The notes under the pieces were generated by a model, which saw nothing but the letters and a program-made list of their open reading frames with translations, made no database searches and was not told the origin of the DNA. Position numbers and translations under genes: made by a program. Below are positions 54,666 to 64,000 of a stretch of DNA of 64,000 nucleotides, one piece after another (the first letter of the stretch is position 1; each line of letters opens with the position of its first letter). The DNA comes from Sinimarinibacterium sp. NLF-5-8 (GTDB lineage: Bacteria; Pseudomonadota; Gammaproteobacteria; Nevskiales; Nevskiaceae). Where the stretch lies: positions 2,925,501 through 2,989,500 of the forward strand of contig NZ_CP048030.1 of the NCBI RefSeq assembly GCF_010092425.1, read 5' to 3'.

Positions 54666-55799
54666 TTATAAGTCGGCCAGCGGATGAATGCCGCCGACCC
54701 AGTTGGGGGCGGTGAAATGGGTTTCGATGTGGCTGGGCTTGATCTCGGCCAGCGAGGCCGGTTTCCACTTGGGGGCGTTGTCTTTTTCGATCAGCAGCGC
54801 GCGCACGCCTTCGGCAAAGTCGTTATGCGCGCAGCATTGCAGCGCCACGATCAATTCCATGCGAAACACCTCGGCCAGCGTCATCTTGGCGCCGCGTTTG
54901 AGCAGCTCCCAGATCAGCGCGGCGGTGGTGGGGGAGCCTGCAGCCAGCGATTGCGCCGCGCGCACCAGCCATTTTTCCTCACCTTTGTAGCCGGTGATGG
55001 CTTTGTAAACGGCGGTCAGGGTGTCGCCGGCGGTCAGGGCGTTGAGCGTGTCGCGGTGGGTGAGCAGGTTGGAGACCGGCAGCGCGGTCTGCGCCGGTTT
55101 GCTGAACGATTGCAGCAGTTCGCTGAGCGCGCGCTTGTTGTGCGCGGCGTCGTCGCGCCAGTTGACGCTGGCAAGAGCGCCAAAAATCGCTTCACGATCT
55201 TCGGCTTTGACGAATTGATCGGCCAGACCGGCTTCGATCAGATCGTGGCCGTTGATCGAGGCGCCGGTGAGTGCCAAAAAGCGGCCATAAGCGCGCGGCA
55301 TCCGGCTTAAAAAGTAGCTGCCGCCCACATCGGGGAACAGGCCGATGGTGATTTCCGGCATTGCCACGCGCGAGGTTTCGGTCACCACGCGGTGACTGGC
55401 GCCGGCCATCAAGCCCAGCCCGCCGCCCATGACAATGCCGCTGCCCCAAACCATGATCGGCTTGGGGTAGTTGTGAATCAGGTTATCCAGCCGGTATTCG
55501 CGGCTGAAAAACTCCAGATTCTTGGGGTTGGGCAATGCGCCGGGGTGAGTCAGCATGGCGTGATAGAGGCTGCGAATGTCGCCGCCGGCGCAGAAGGCTT
55601 TTTCACCTGCGCCGTGCAGCACCACGCAGGCAATGCCGGGATCGACCGCCCAGCGCCGCAGCGCGGGTTCCAGGATGTCGATCATCGGCAGGCTCAGGGC
55701 GTTGAGCGAGCGCTCGGCGTTGAGTTGGGCAAAGGCGACGCGCTTTTTAACCGGCGCGCACACCTCGCGCAGCAGGACGACGTCTTCGGTTTCGGCCAT
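54666..55799 (-). CDS. 3-hydroxyisobutyryl-CoA hydrolase
   Basis: A crotonase-family hydrolase of 377 residues, the HIBCH type that releases 3-hydroxyisobutyrate and CoA. The oxyanion loop GEKAFCAGGDIRSLYHAM, then WGSGIVMGGGLGLMAGASHRVVTETSRVAMPEITIGLFPDVGGSYFL (conserved Glu and Asp), and the long C-terminal part with AKMTLAEVFRMELIVALQCCAHNDFAEGVRALLIEKDNAPKWKP all agree. Length over 340 distinguishes it from hydratases. It follows the hydratase by 15 bp in the operon. Confidence 0.94.
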   Translation of the reverse strand: MAETEDVVLLREVCAPVKKRVAFAQLNAERSLNALSLPMIDILEPALRRWAVDPGIACVVLHGAGEKAFCAGGDIRSLYHAMLTHPGALPNPKNLEFFSREYRLDNLIHNYPKPIMVWGSGIVMGGGLGLMAGASHRVVTETSRVAMPEITIGLFPDVGGSYFLSRMPRAYGRFLALTGASINGHDLIEAGLADQFVKAEDREAIFGALASVNWRDDAAHNKRALSELLQSFSKPAQTALPVSNLLTHRDTLNALTAGDTLTAVYKAITGYKGEEKWLVRAAQSLAAGSPTTAALIWELLKRGAKMTLAEVFRMELIVALQCCAHNDFAEGVRALLIEKDNAPKWKPASLAEIKPSHIETHFTAPNWVGGIHPLADL

Positions 55800-55814
55800 G
55801 CTCAGAGTCCTCGC

Positions 55815-56582
55815 TTATTGCCACTCAGGTTTGCGCTTTTGCACAAAGGCGTTGACGCCTTCGGCCTGGTTGGGGGCGTCAAACAGTTTGATGAACAGCT
55901 CACGCTCCACCGGCAGGGCTTTTTGCGACGGCGCGCGCGCGGCGTGAATCAGCGATTTGCAGGCCACCACGCTGTCGGGGCTTTGCTTTTGCACATTGGC
56001 GGCCAGTGCCAGCGCGGTCTCCAGCGCCTTGCCGGTTTCTACCACTTCTTCCACCAGGCCAATACGCAGCGCGGTTTCGGCGTTGATGCGTTCGCCGCAC
56101 AAAATCATGCGCTTGGCCCAGCCTTCGCCAACGGCGTGTGCCAGCCATTGCGTGCCACCGGCGCAGGGCAGCAAGCCCACGGCGCCTTCGGGCAGCGCCA
56201 TTTGGGCGTGCGCCTCGGCAATGCGGATATCGCAGGCCAGCGCCACTTCAAGGCCGCCGCCCATGGCGTAGCCGTTGATGGCGGCAATGCTCACGCCCTT
56301 GAATGCGGCCAGCGTTTCAAACGCTTGCCCAAAGGCATAGGCCATATCCACGCCTGCGGCTTTGCCACCTTCGGCAAACACTTTGAGATCAGCCCCGGCG
56401 CTGAAAAACTTAGGGCCTTCGCCGGTGAGCACCAGCGCGCGAATCGCAGGGTCGGCGTTGAGCTGGTTCACCAGATCGCGCAGGCCGTTTAAGGATTCCA
56501 GCGTCCAGACGTTGGCGGGCGGATTGGCAATGGTGATTTGCGCCACGCTGCCGTGAGTAGTGAGTTTGAGTAGATCGGTCAT
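55815..56582 (-). CDS. Enoyl-CoA hydratase (methacrylyl-CoA step)
   Basis: A 255-residue hydratase acting on methacrylyl-CoA in this context. It has GPKFFSAGADLKVFAEG, AINGYAMGGGLEVALACDIRIAE, and the catalytic pair region QMALPEGAVGLLPCAGGTQWLA (Glu present; the second acidic residue is replaced around LLPCAGG), so it may differ from classical crotonase. It shares a 4-bp overlap with the acyl-CoA dehydrogenase gene upstream. A Cys in place of the usual residue in the second loop is worth noting. Confidence 0.9.
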   Translation of the reverse strand: MTDLLKLTTHGSVAQITIANPPANVWTLESLNGLRDLVNQLNADPAIRALVLTGEGPKFFSAGADLKVFAEGGKAAGVDMAYAFGQAFETLAAFKGVSIAAINGYAMGGGLEVALACDIRIAEAHAQMALPEGAVGLLPCAGGTQWLAHAVGEGWAKRMILCGERINAETALRIGLVEEVVETGKALETALALAANVQKQSPDSVVACKSLIHAARAPSQKALPVERELFIKLFDAPNQAEGVNAFVQKRKPEWQ

Positions 56583-57739
56583 GTCATTGAATCGGTTGGA
56601 GTGGTTTGCAGCACGTGACGGGCAATGATCACGCGCATGATTTCGTTGGTGCCTTCAAGGATTTGATGCACACGGGCATCGCGCAGCAGGCGTTCCAGCG
56701 GGAACTCACGAATGTAACCGTAGCCGCCATGCAATTGCAGTGCGTCGTTGCAAACCTTGAAGCACAGATCGGTCGCCAGACGCTTGGCCATGGCACAAAA
56801 CACCGTGGCCTGCGGGTCTTGGCGGTCGAGCTTGCTGGCCGCCAGCCGCACCATTTGCCGTGCGGCAACCAGTTCGGTGGCCATATCGGCGAGCTTGAAT
56901 TGCAGCGCCTGAAACTCCGCCAGCGGTTTTCCAAACTGCTTGCGCTCGTGCATATACGCTTGGGCGTGACTGAGCGCGCCTTGCGCAGCGCCCACCGAGC
57001 AGGTGGCAATGTTGATGCGCCCGCCATCAATGCCTTTCATCGCAATGCGAAAGCCCTCGCCTTCTTCACCCAGGCGGTTTTTGGCGGGGATGCGCACGTT
57101 ATCAAAGGTAATGGTGCGGGTGGGCTGTGAGTTCCAGCCCATTTTTTGCTCTTTTTTGCCGTAGCTGATGCCGTCGCTGTTGGCGGGTATGGCAAAGGCG
57201 CTGATGCCGCGCGCGCCGGTGTCGCTGGTGCGCGCCATCACCACCAAAAGATCGGTGGCACCGGCGCCGGAGATGAACGCCTTGGCACCACTGATCAGGT
57301 AGTCATCGCCATCACGCTCGGCGCGCGTGCGTAAGGAGGCGGCGTCAGACCCCGCACCCGGTTCGGTGAGACAGTAAGAGCCGAGCAGCTCCCCGGCGGC
57401 CATCTTCGGCACCCATTGCTGGGCGACTTCGGGCTGCGCCCAGGTCGCCACCATCCAGGTGGCCATGTTGTGAATGGTGATGAAGGCGGCGGTGGACGGA
57501 TCGGCGCGCGCCAGTTCTTCAAAAATGATCGCAGCGTCCAGGCGCGGCAAACCCATACCCCCGAAAGATTCGGGGGTATAGACGCCGCAAAAGCCCAGCT
57601 CACCGGCCAGCGCGATGGCCTGGCGCGGAAAATGCGCCTGCTCATCCCACTCGGCGGCGTGAGGCGCCAGCTCGTTGTCGGCAAAATCCCGAGCCGCCGC
57701 GCGAAACGCCTGCTGCTCGTCGGACAGTTCAAAATCCAT
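56579..57739 (-). CDS. Acyl-CoA dehydrogenase, isobutyryl-CoA type
   Basis: A flavoprotein of 386 residues that oxidises isobutyryl-CoA to methacrylyl-CoA. The N-terminal helical region, FAD site YCLTEPGAGSDAASLRT (about 130-146), middle beta domain and C-terminal LHGGYGYIREFPLERLLRDARVHQILEGTNEIMRVIIAR with the catalytic Glu are all present. ACAD8 assignment rests on the neighbours (hydrolase, 3-HIB dehydrogenase, mmsA). It starts 15 bp after the mmsA stop. Confidence 0.93.
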   Translation of the reverse strand: MDFELSDEQQAFRAAARDFADNELAPHAAEWDEQAHFPRQAIALAGELGFCGVYTPESFGGMGLPRLDAAIIFEELARADPSTAAFITIHNMATWMVATWAQPEVAQQWVPKMAAGELLGSYCLTEPGAGSDAASLRTRAERDGDDYLISGAKAFISGAGATDLLVVMARTSDTGARGISAFAIPANSDGISYGKKEQKMGWNSQPTRTITFDNVRIPAKNRLGEEGEGFRIAMKGIDGGRINIATCSVGAAQGALSHAQAYMHERKQFGKPLAEFQALQFKLADMATELVAARQMVRLAASKLDRQDPQATVFCAMAKRLATDLCFKVCNDALQLHGGYGYIREFPLERLLRDARVHQILEGTNEIMRVIIARHVLQTTPTDSMT

Positions 57740-57753
57740 TGCTGCGCGCGCCC

Positions 57754-59256
57754 TTATTTGAGGCTGATGGTGGTGTTGACGCCGGTGGAAACGGCATCGT
57801 CAAACCAGCGCGAGGTGACGGTTTTGGTTTGCGTGTAGAACAGGATCACCTGCTTGCCGTAAGGGCCAAGATCGCCCAGCTTGGAGCCGCGCGAGCCGGT
57901 GAACGAGAACAGCGGAACGGGCACCGGGATCGGCAGGTTGATGCCGACCTGACCCACGTCGATGTCTTCCTGGAACTTGCGGGCAGCGGCGCCGGATTGA
58001 GTGAAGATCGCCACGCCGTTACCCATCGGGTTGGCGTTGATCAGCTCAATGGCTTGGTCGAGCGTGTCCACGCCCACCAGTGACAGCACCGGTCCAAAGA
58101 TTTCCTGGTCGTAGATTTCCATACCGGGTTTGACGCCGGAGAAAATCGTCGGGCCAACAAAATTACCCTTGGCGTATTTGTCTGCCAGCGGCGGCGCGCG
58201 GCCATCCAGCTCCAGCTTGGCGCCTTCGTTCACGCCTTTGGCGATAAAGCCTTCAACGCGCTCTTTGGCGGCGCAGGAAATCACCGGGCCCAAATCGGTG
58301 CCGGGTTCGGCGCCCGCGTTGGTTTTGAGGGTTTTGGATTTTTCCACCAGCTCGGGAATCCATTTTTGGGCGTCACCCACCAGTACGCCGACCGAGGCCG
58401 CCATGCAGCGCTGACCGGCGGCGCCAAAACCGGCACCCACCAGCGCGTTGAGGGCTTGTTCTTTGTTGGCGTCGGGCAGCACAACGGCGTGGTTCTTGGC
58501 GCCCATCATGCACTGCGCGCGCTTGCCGTTTTGGGTGGCGCGGTTGTAAACGTGGGTGCCGACGCGGGTGGAGCCGACAAACGAAATGGCTTTGATATCG
58601 GGGTGGTCGCAAATCGCGTTGACCGCATCGGCGCCGCCGTGAATGACGTTGAGCACGCCCTTGGGGATCCCGGCTTCCAGCGCCAGCTCAACCAGGCGCA
58701 TCGTCACCATCGGGTCTTGTTCAGACGGCTTGAGGATGAAGGTGTTGCCGGTGGCAATCGCCATCGGGAACATCCACAGCGGAATCATCGCCGGGAAGTT
58801 GAACGGGGTGATGCCCGCGCACACGCCCAGCGGTTGCAGGATGGTGTAGGTGTCCACGCCGCCCGCCACGTTGGTGGCCAGCTCACCCATTTGCAGCGTG
58901 CCGATGTTGGCGGCGTATTCCACCACTTCCAGGCCACGGAACACGTCTCCTTCGGCGTCGGGCAGGGTTTTGCCTTGTTCAGCGGTCAGGATCGCGGCGA
59001 GTTCTTGCATGTTCTCGCGGATCAGGTGCTGATATTTCAAAAAGATGCGCGCGCGCGTGCTGATCGGCGATTTGCGCCAGGTTTTAAAGGCTTCTTGCGC
59101 CGCAGCCACCGCCGCATTGATTTCGTCCTGCGTGGCAAACGGCACTTTGGCCAGCACTTCCTGCGTGGCGGGATTGACGATATCGCGCCAATGCGTGGTC
59201 TTGGATTCGACGAATTCACCATTGATCAATAATTTGACGGTAGGCACTGCTGACAT
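57754..59256 (-). CDS. mmsA: CoA-acylating methylmalonate-semialdehyde dehydrogenase
   Basis: Converts methylmalonate semialdehyde to propionyl-CoA and CO2 with NAD+ and CoA; it ends the valine pathway. A 500-residue aldehyde dehydrogenase-like protein. It has [10 protein letters not shown] at the start, [48 protein letters not shown], a nucleophilic Cys in [14 protein letters not shown] at about 285 and [35 protein letters not shown] precedes the ATG. First gene of the valine operon. Confidence 0.95.
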   Translation of the reverse strand: MSAVPTVKLLINGEFVESKTTHWRDIVNPATQEVLAKVPFATQDEINAAVAAAQEAFKTWRKSPISTRARIFLKYQHLIRENMQELAAILTAEQGKTLPDAEGDVFRGLEVVEYAANIGTLQMGELATNVAGGVDTYTILQPLGVCAGITPFNFPAMIPLWMFPMAIATGNTFILKPSEQDPMVTMRLVELALEAGIPKGVLNVIHGGADAVNAICDHPDIKAISFVGSTRVGTHVYNRATQNGKRAQCMMGAKNHAVVLPDANKEQALNALVGAGFGAAGQRCMAASVGVLVGDAQKWIPELVEKSKTLKTNAGAEPGTDLGPVISCAAKERVEGFIAKGVNEGAKLELDGRAPPLADKYAKGNFVGPTIFSGVKPGMEIYDQEIFGPVLSLVGVDTLDQAIELINANPMGNGVAIFTQSGAAARKFQEDIDVGQVGINLPIPVPVPLFSFTGSRGSKLGDLGPYGKQVILFYTQTKTVTSRWFDDAVSTGVNTTISLK

Positions 59257-59612
59257 GACTCAATACTCCAAAAGCGATCTTTGGCAAAGATCAAAAAATC
59301 AACCACGACCCCGGCAAGCGAGATCGACTGTTCAAAACAAAAAACGGCGGCGGCTGTGCGTTGGCACCACATGGCATATCGTCAGGACGCATCAATGCCC
59401 GAGGCCGCGCGGGTGTTGCTGTTCGACGCGGGGCGTCGCCGCACGCGGAACATTCTAGGCAGCAATGCGTCATCATGCAGTGTCAGAATCAGGCAATCAC
59501 CGTGAACGATTTTGCCACTACCGCGCGCGCGGCAAATGAATCACTCCCTAGGCAGTGCTGCGCCGGTTCCGGTGAGCTACTGTTGATCCACAGGCATATG
59601 AAGGAAATTACC
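59257..59612. other. Intergenic region between mmsA and the ArsC-like gene
   Basis: About 356 bp separating two divergent genes, presumably with both promoters. It contains CTAGGCAG twice in direct orientation (59455-59462 and 59548-59555), a CG-alternating palindrome CCGCGCGCGCGG (59521-59532) and AAGGAAATTACC just before the ArsC-like start. Open frames that cross it do not resemble known proteins. Confidence 0.55.
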
Positions 59613-59963
59613 ATGCACGATCGCATCTACCACAACCCCCGCTGCTCCAAGAGCCGCGCCACCCTTGAGTTGCTGAAACAGCGCGGCGTTGATATCCCCG
59701 TCATCGAATACCAGAGCGCCCCGCCCAGCAAAGACGAACTGCGCGAAGTCATTACTCTGCTCGGCGTCAAACCGCTGGACATCATCCGCAGCGGCGACGA
59801 CCTGTTTGCCGATCTGGGGCTGTCCACCGCCAACGGCTACAGCGACGAACAATGGCTCGACGTGCTCGCCGCCAACCCCAAGCTGCTGCAACGCCCCATC
59901 GTCGTCCGCAACGGCAAAGCCGCCATTGGCCGGCCGATTGAAAATGTCATGGCGATTTTGTGA
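59613..59963 (+). CDS. ArsC/YfgD-family arsenate reductase-like protein
   Basis: A 116-residue thioredoxin-fold protein. The N-terminal YHNPRCSKSRATLELL places the active Cys at about residue 11, as in glutathione/glutaredoxin-coupled ArsC. DLGLSTANGYSDEQWLDVLAANPKLLQRPIVV with RNGKAAIGRPIENV gives the conserved Arg triad region. The YfgD branch has unknown function, and no ars operon partner is here, so detoxification of arsenate is not proven. AAGGAAATTACC precedes the start at 59613; an earlier in-frame ATG lies 15 bp upstream. Confidence 0.9.
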   Translation: MHDRIYHNPRCSKSRATLELLKQRGVDIPVIEYQSAPPSKDELREVITLLGVKPLDIIRSGDDLFADLGLSTANGYSDEQWLDVLAANPKLLQRPIVVRNGKAAIGRPIENVMAIL

Positions 59964-60180
59964 CGGCTTTTCGAAGCTGCCGCAGCCTTGCGCTGTGGCT
60001 GTCCTCAAAACCGGACGACGCAGGCCAGCGCCTCTGCAATATTGCCCCGTGGGCGTCACTTGAGATGGAGATACTGAGCCGGTCTGGCCGGTGTGTATAA
60101 AACAATCCGTGGCGCTCTCTTGACTGGCAGACGTCACTCTGGCGGAGCCAGTTGAACTGCCCTCATCGCCATGCCATCGT
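59964..60180. other. Gap between the ArsC-like gene and the Rhs gene
   Basis: About 217 bp. I see no terminator with a T-run and no convincing gene on the plus strand. A minus-strand frame that ends at 60223 and begins beyond 60318 is open but short (see findings). The composition differs from the flanking coding sequence. Confidence 0.4.
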
Positions 60181-63100
60181 ATGCGCACACAGGTCAAACC
60201 CGCACGCAGGGGAGCAGCTTGGCTGCGCGTGCGGCGTCATCGGCAATCAGGGGGAGGGGCGGCATGTTGGTGCGCAGCGCGTGGGTGCGGATTTCGGTCT
60301 TTTTGGGCTTGGCATGATGGCGACGGCCGCACCGACATAGCGTCATATCAAAACGGCATGAGTACCGTATGCCTGTCTACCGGTTCAGGCTTTAATTGCT
60401 CATCGTGGAATGGCCCCACGGTCAACACCCAAAACATTCTTGCCGGAGATTTTTCCGGTGATGGGGTGACTGATTTGCTGGGGCACGTCAGCGACACGCA
60501 ATGGCGGATGTCCCGTTCTGCAATGGCTTCCACGGATGGGCTTACGCAAGTCAGCAACGGCGTGGGCGATGTCAACACCATCACTTACACCGTGTTGACC
60601 GACAGCAGCGTTTACACCCCCAATACCGGCGCGACATACCCGCTCACCGAAGTCACCGCGCCGGTACAGGTTGTAGCGTCTGTGGTGGGCTCAAACGGCG
60701 TGGGCGGCACGCTTGCCACCACTTATAAATACGGGGGGCTCAGAACCAACTTTGAAGAACGTGCCGCGCTGGGGTTTGCATGGATGGAAAGCCGCCAGAC
60801 GCAAACCGGCGCAAGAGTCCGTACTGATTACCGACAAGATGGCCTCTACGTCGGCCTGCCCGCACGGGTGCGCAAGTGGTCAAACACCAGTCTGTTGAGC
60901 GACAGCACCTTTGCCTATGACTGCAATGCGATGGGCACCACGCATTGTCAAGCCTCTCTGATCGCTGCATTTGCCTTTCCCTACCAGTCGTCCCGTATTG
61001 ACAAAAGCTGGGATCTCGACGGCTCCATTCTGCCCCAGATCACCACCCAGACTGAATACGACGGCTACGGCAATGCGACTTATGTCGAAACGCTGACCAG
61101 CGACGGGCACCGCAAAGTGACCCGCAACACCTACACCAACGACGCCTACAACTGGAAACTGGGTCGGCTCACGCACGCTGAAGTCACCAGTTCTGCGCCT
61201 GGAGTCCCATCACAAACACGCACTGCTGCATTTACCTATGCCAACGGAACCGGGCTGCTTGACAAGGAAGTCGTCGAGCCAAACGACGCCACGCTGTGCC
61301 TCGTCACCCAATACGCGCACGATGCCTACGGCAACCGCACCACCAGCACCGTGCGCAACTGCAACGGCAGCGCGCTCGAAGGTGCAGCAGAAGCACCTGC
61401 GCCCACCGGCAACCCCGCGTTTGTCAGCCGCACCAGCAGCGTGCAATACGACGCGCGTGGCCAGTTTCCCATTGCCAGCACCAACGCACTCGGCCATGCC
61501 GAAACCCGCACGTTTGATCCCGCCACCGGCAATCCGCTGACGCTCACCGGCCCCAACGGACTGACCACCCGATGGCAATACGACGCGCTGGGACGCAAAA
61601 CGCAGGAAATCCGCGCCGATGGCAATCGCACTCGCTGGACGTACAGCTATTGCAGCGGCGTCAACGGCGGCTTTGCCGCCTGCCCGCAACACGCCCAGTA
61701 CCTCATTGAAGAATCCCCGCGCAGCAGCAACGACACCCCCAACGCCCCGTGGGTGCGCAGCTACTACGACCTTGCCGATCGGGGCATTGCCGTGCGCACC
61801 CTCGGCTTTGATGGCAGCAGCGAAATTTGGCAGCAAACCGAATACGACAGCCTCGGTCGCGTCGCGCGCACCTCGCGCCCCCATTTCAGCGCCGAATCCC
61901 CGTGGTGGACGCGCTACGAATACGACGCCATCGGGCGCACCACTGCGGTTATCCAGCCCAACAACACCTGGACGCAAACCCACTACAACGGCTTGACCAC
62001 GCGCGTCACCAACGCCCTCAACCAGACCGAAGCCCGAACCGTCAACAGTCAAGGGCAACTCATCAGCGTGCAGGATGCCGCCTACAACACCCTCACCTAC
62101 AAATACGACGCACAAGGCAACCTGCTCGGCACCACCAATCCCAACGGCAACGTCACCGTCCTGCAATACGACCTGCGCGGGCGTAAAACACAGATGACCG
62201 ATCCCGACATGGGCGTCTGGAAATACACCTACAACGCGCTGGGTGAGCTGATCCGCCAGACCGATGCCAAAAATCAAGTCACCACACTGCAATACGACCG
62301 CCTTGGCCGCATGACCCAGCGTGTAGAACCGGGTCTTACCTCCAGCTGGCACTACGACACCTACAAGGGCGGTGCGCTGGGCGCGCAGACGGCCTGTGGC
62401 AAAAGCATCGGCAAACTCTGCCGTGCAGAATCCAGTGACAGCAGCTACAAACGCACCTACCAATACGACGATCTTGGACGCCCCACCCAAACCCAGATCG
62501 CCATCGCCCAGGTCAACTACGACACCACCCTGACCTACGATGCCCAAGGCCGCGTCCAAAGCATGGAATACCCCAAACCGGCACTTGCCCTGCTGCCGTT
62601 TGCGATCAACTACGTCTATACCGAACTCGGATATCTCAAAGAAATCCGCGACCGTACCGGCAACACCGTGTACTGGCGCGCCGAGCAGATGGACGCCGAA
62701 GGGCGGCTCAAACTGCAAAGCTACGGCAACGGCCACAGCAAACAGCACACCTACAGCCCCCTGACCGGCTACCTGACCGACATCGAAACCCAGGGCGGCA
62801 GCATCCAGAGCCTGTCCTACGAATACGACGCCATCGGCAACATGACCAGCCGCAGCGACTCACGCAGCCTGCTCACCGAAACCTTTCAATACGACATCCT
62901 CAACCGGCTCAAGACCGCCACCGTCAACGCCCCCGGCATCACGCCCATTACCACGTCCTACGACTACGACGCGCTCGGCAACATGACCGGTCGCAGCGAC
63001 CTTGGCAGCTACGTCTACAACACCGGCGCCACCGCAGTCCGTCCGCACGCCGTCAGGCAGATTGAACTGATCATGGGCGGCATAAGGCAATACAGCTACG

Positions 63101-64000
63101 ACGCCAACGGCAACCTGACCCAAGACACCGGATCGGCCGACGTTATCGCCTCCCGCAGCATCACCTGGACGGGCTACAACCAACCCGAGCGGATCCAATC
63201 CGGCAATACCAAGCTGGACTTCAACTACGGACCTGAACACCAGCGCATCCAGCAAAAAAACACCAGCGGACTGCTGGGCGCACTCACCACCACCTACGTT
63301 CACCCTGACAACGCAGGCGGCCTGCACTTTGAAAAAGACACCCAAGGACTCAAGACCGAACACCGCTACTACATCGTCGCCGCAGGGCAACTCGTTGCCA
63401 TCGCCAAACGCAAATCCAGCGTTGCAGGTGTACTGCACGGCACGGTCACGCTCACCTACCTGCATCAGGATCACCTTGGCTCCACCACCGTTGTTGGTGA
63501 CAGCGAACAACTGTCTTACGAACCGTTTGGCAAACGCCGCTTCACAAACGGCAAACTTGATCTTTTCAACAGCCTCGCAGCAGACGCCACCAATCGCGGC
63601 TTTACCGGGCACGAACATCTGGACGACGTTGGGCTGATCCACATGAACGGGCGCATCTACGACCCGCGCACCGCCCGCTTCATGAGCCCCGACCCCATCA
63701 TTCAAGCCGCCGCCAACCTGCAGAGCTACAACCGCTACAGCTACGCCCTCAACAACCCGCTGTCTTACATAGACCCCAGCGGCTACAGCCTGTGGGGAAA
63801 AATCGTCAACAGCGTCAGCAACGAACTCCGCCGCTGGGAGAGCGACTTCCGGCATGAAATGCGCAGACCGGGGAGCTTGCTGGCACCTGTACTCAGAGTG
63901 GCGGGAGCGACGGCGTCGGTTTTGGGGTGCGCGGGTGCAGCATCAGCAGCGTGCTACGCAGGCATAGAAGGCGCCATCAGTCGATCCCAAGGCATTACTG
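60181..64000 (+). pseudogene. Rhs/YD-repeat protein, 5'-truncated and running off the window
   Basis: An open frame continues without a stop to the right edge. It encodes YD-repeat proteins of the Rhs/SpvB-TcdB kind. The first recognisable part (about 60317-60480, DGDGRTDIASYQNGM, FNCSSWNGP, GDFSGDGVTDLL) is an FG-GAP/VCBS-like unit. Many YD repeats follow (QYDALGRKTQ, EYDAIGRTTAV, YDLRGRKTQM, YEYDAIGNMT), then the Rhs core YLHQDHLGSTTVVGD, the GHEHLDDVGLIHMNGRIYDPR motif and the final NNPLSYIDPSGYS. The region after this is the start of a variable C-terminal tip. The only in-frame ATG (60181) gives an unnatural Arg/Cys/Trp-rich N-terminus without a signal, and homology begins abruptly inside a repeat, so the true 5' end is missing. 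Function of the encoded part: possible surface or toxin-delivery shell. Confidence 0.72.

Noticed and set aside
61210-62748. Minus-strand frame of 512 codons inside the Rhs gene
   Set aside because: A Val/Gly/Ala-rich shadow produced by the codon pattern of YD repeats. The plus strand has unmistakable Rhs motifs.

Overview
The window reads as chromosomal DNA of a GC-rich gammaproteobacterium. The evidence is gene content and order: the ffh / rpsP-rimM-trmD-rplS block with a ypjD-type gene beside ffh, a TtpC-type TonB system, an IpdF-like reductase, a YCF48 + MMPL pair, and a GlyGly-CTERM protein. The Nevskiales/Solimonadaceae or a neighbouring xanthomonad-like lineage is my best guess, by inference only. 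I see no rRNA, tRNA, CRISPR array or intact insertion sequence. Runs of alternating CG are very frequent both inside and between genes.

Layout. 1-7,100: housekeeping and small conserved genes (HopJ-family, dusC, HIT protein, rlmJ, acs). The acs upstream region carries a perfect 11-bp inverted repeat and three TTTGCA hexamers. 6.6-9.6 kb: a PepSY-protein / two-component operon with a divergent second PepSY-like gene. A CGGTTCA direct repeat in the shared gap looks like a response-regulator site. 10-13.7 kb: two surface or secreted proteins, one a lipoprotein and one an NHL/GEVED protein with a GlyGly-CTERM tail. 13.8-20.3 kb: an SDR, MaoC hydratase and thiolase, followed by a YCF48 lipoprotein-like/RND pair. 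This resembles catabolic loci for steroids or other hydrophobic CoA substrates. 20.5-25.1 kb: DUF6489, MAPEG, marC, purC, rpe and trpE. 25.3-30.4 kb: a six-gene TonB energising operon (DUF3450, TtpC-like, ExbB, ExbD, TonB, TPR). 30.4-35.4 kb: an EamA permease and an oligopeptide ABC transporter that lacks its second ATPase.

35.5-43.5 kb: a YheT hydrolase, then a branched-chain aminotransferase preceded by what looks like a full transcription attenuator (leader peptide, alternative hairpins and terminator). It is followed by a ypjD-like gene, a metallo-hydrolase, ffh with a TlpA-like gene, and the rpsP operon. 43.8-48.2 kb: a GST, thioesterase, 2,4-dienoyl-CoA reductase and crotonase group. 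48.3-49.8 kb: a DnaJ-like and an Hsp20 chaperone. 50-53.5 kb: a GMC dehydrogenase, two small exported proteins and an acyltransferase. 53.7-59.3 kb: a complete five-gene valine-catabolism operon from isobutyryl-CoA to propionyl-CoA. 59.6 kb to the end: an ArsC-family protein and a large Rhs/YD-repeat gene that appears to lack its proper 5' end and runs off the window.

Taken together the window links branched-chain amino acid synthesis and breakdown, CoA-ester catabolism, acetate activation (acs), and uptake or export of hydrophobic compounds. The best supported new observation is the ilvE attenuator at 37,650-37,838.
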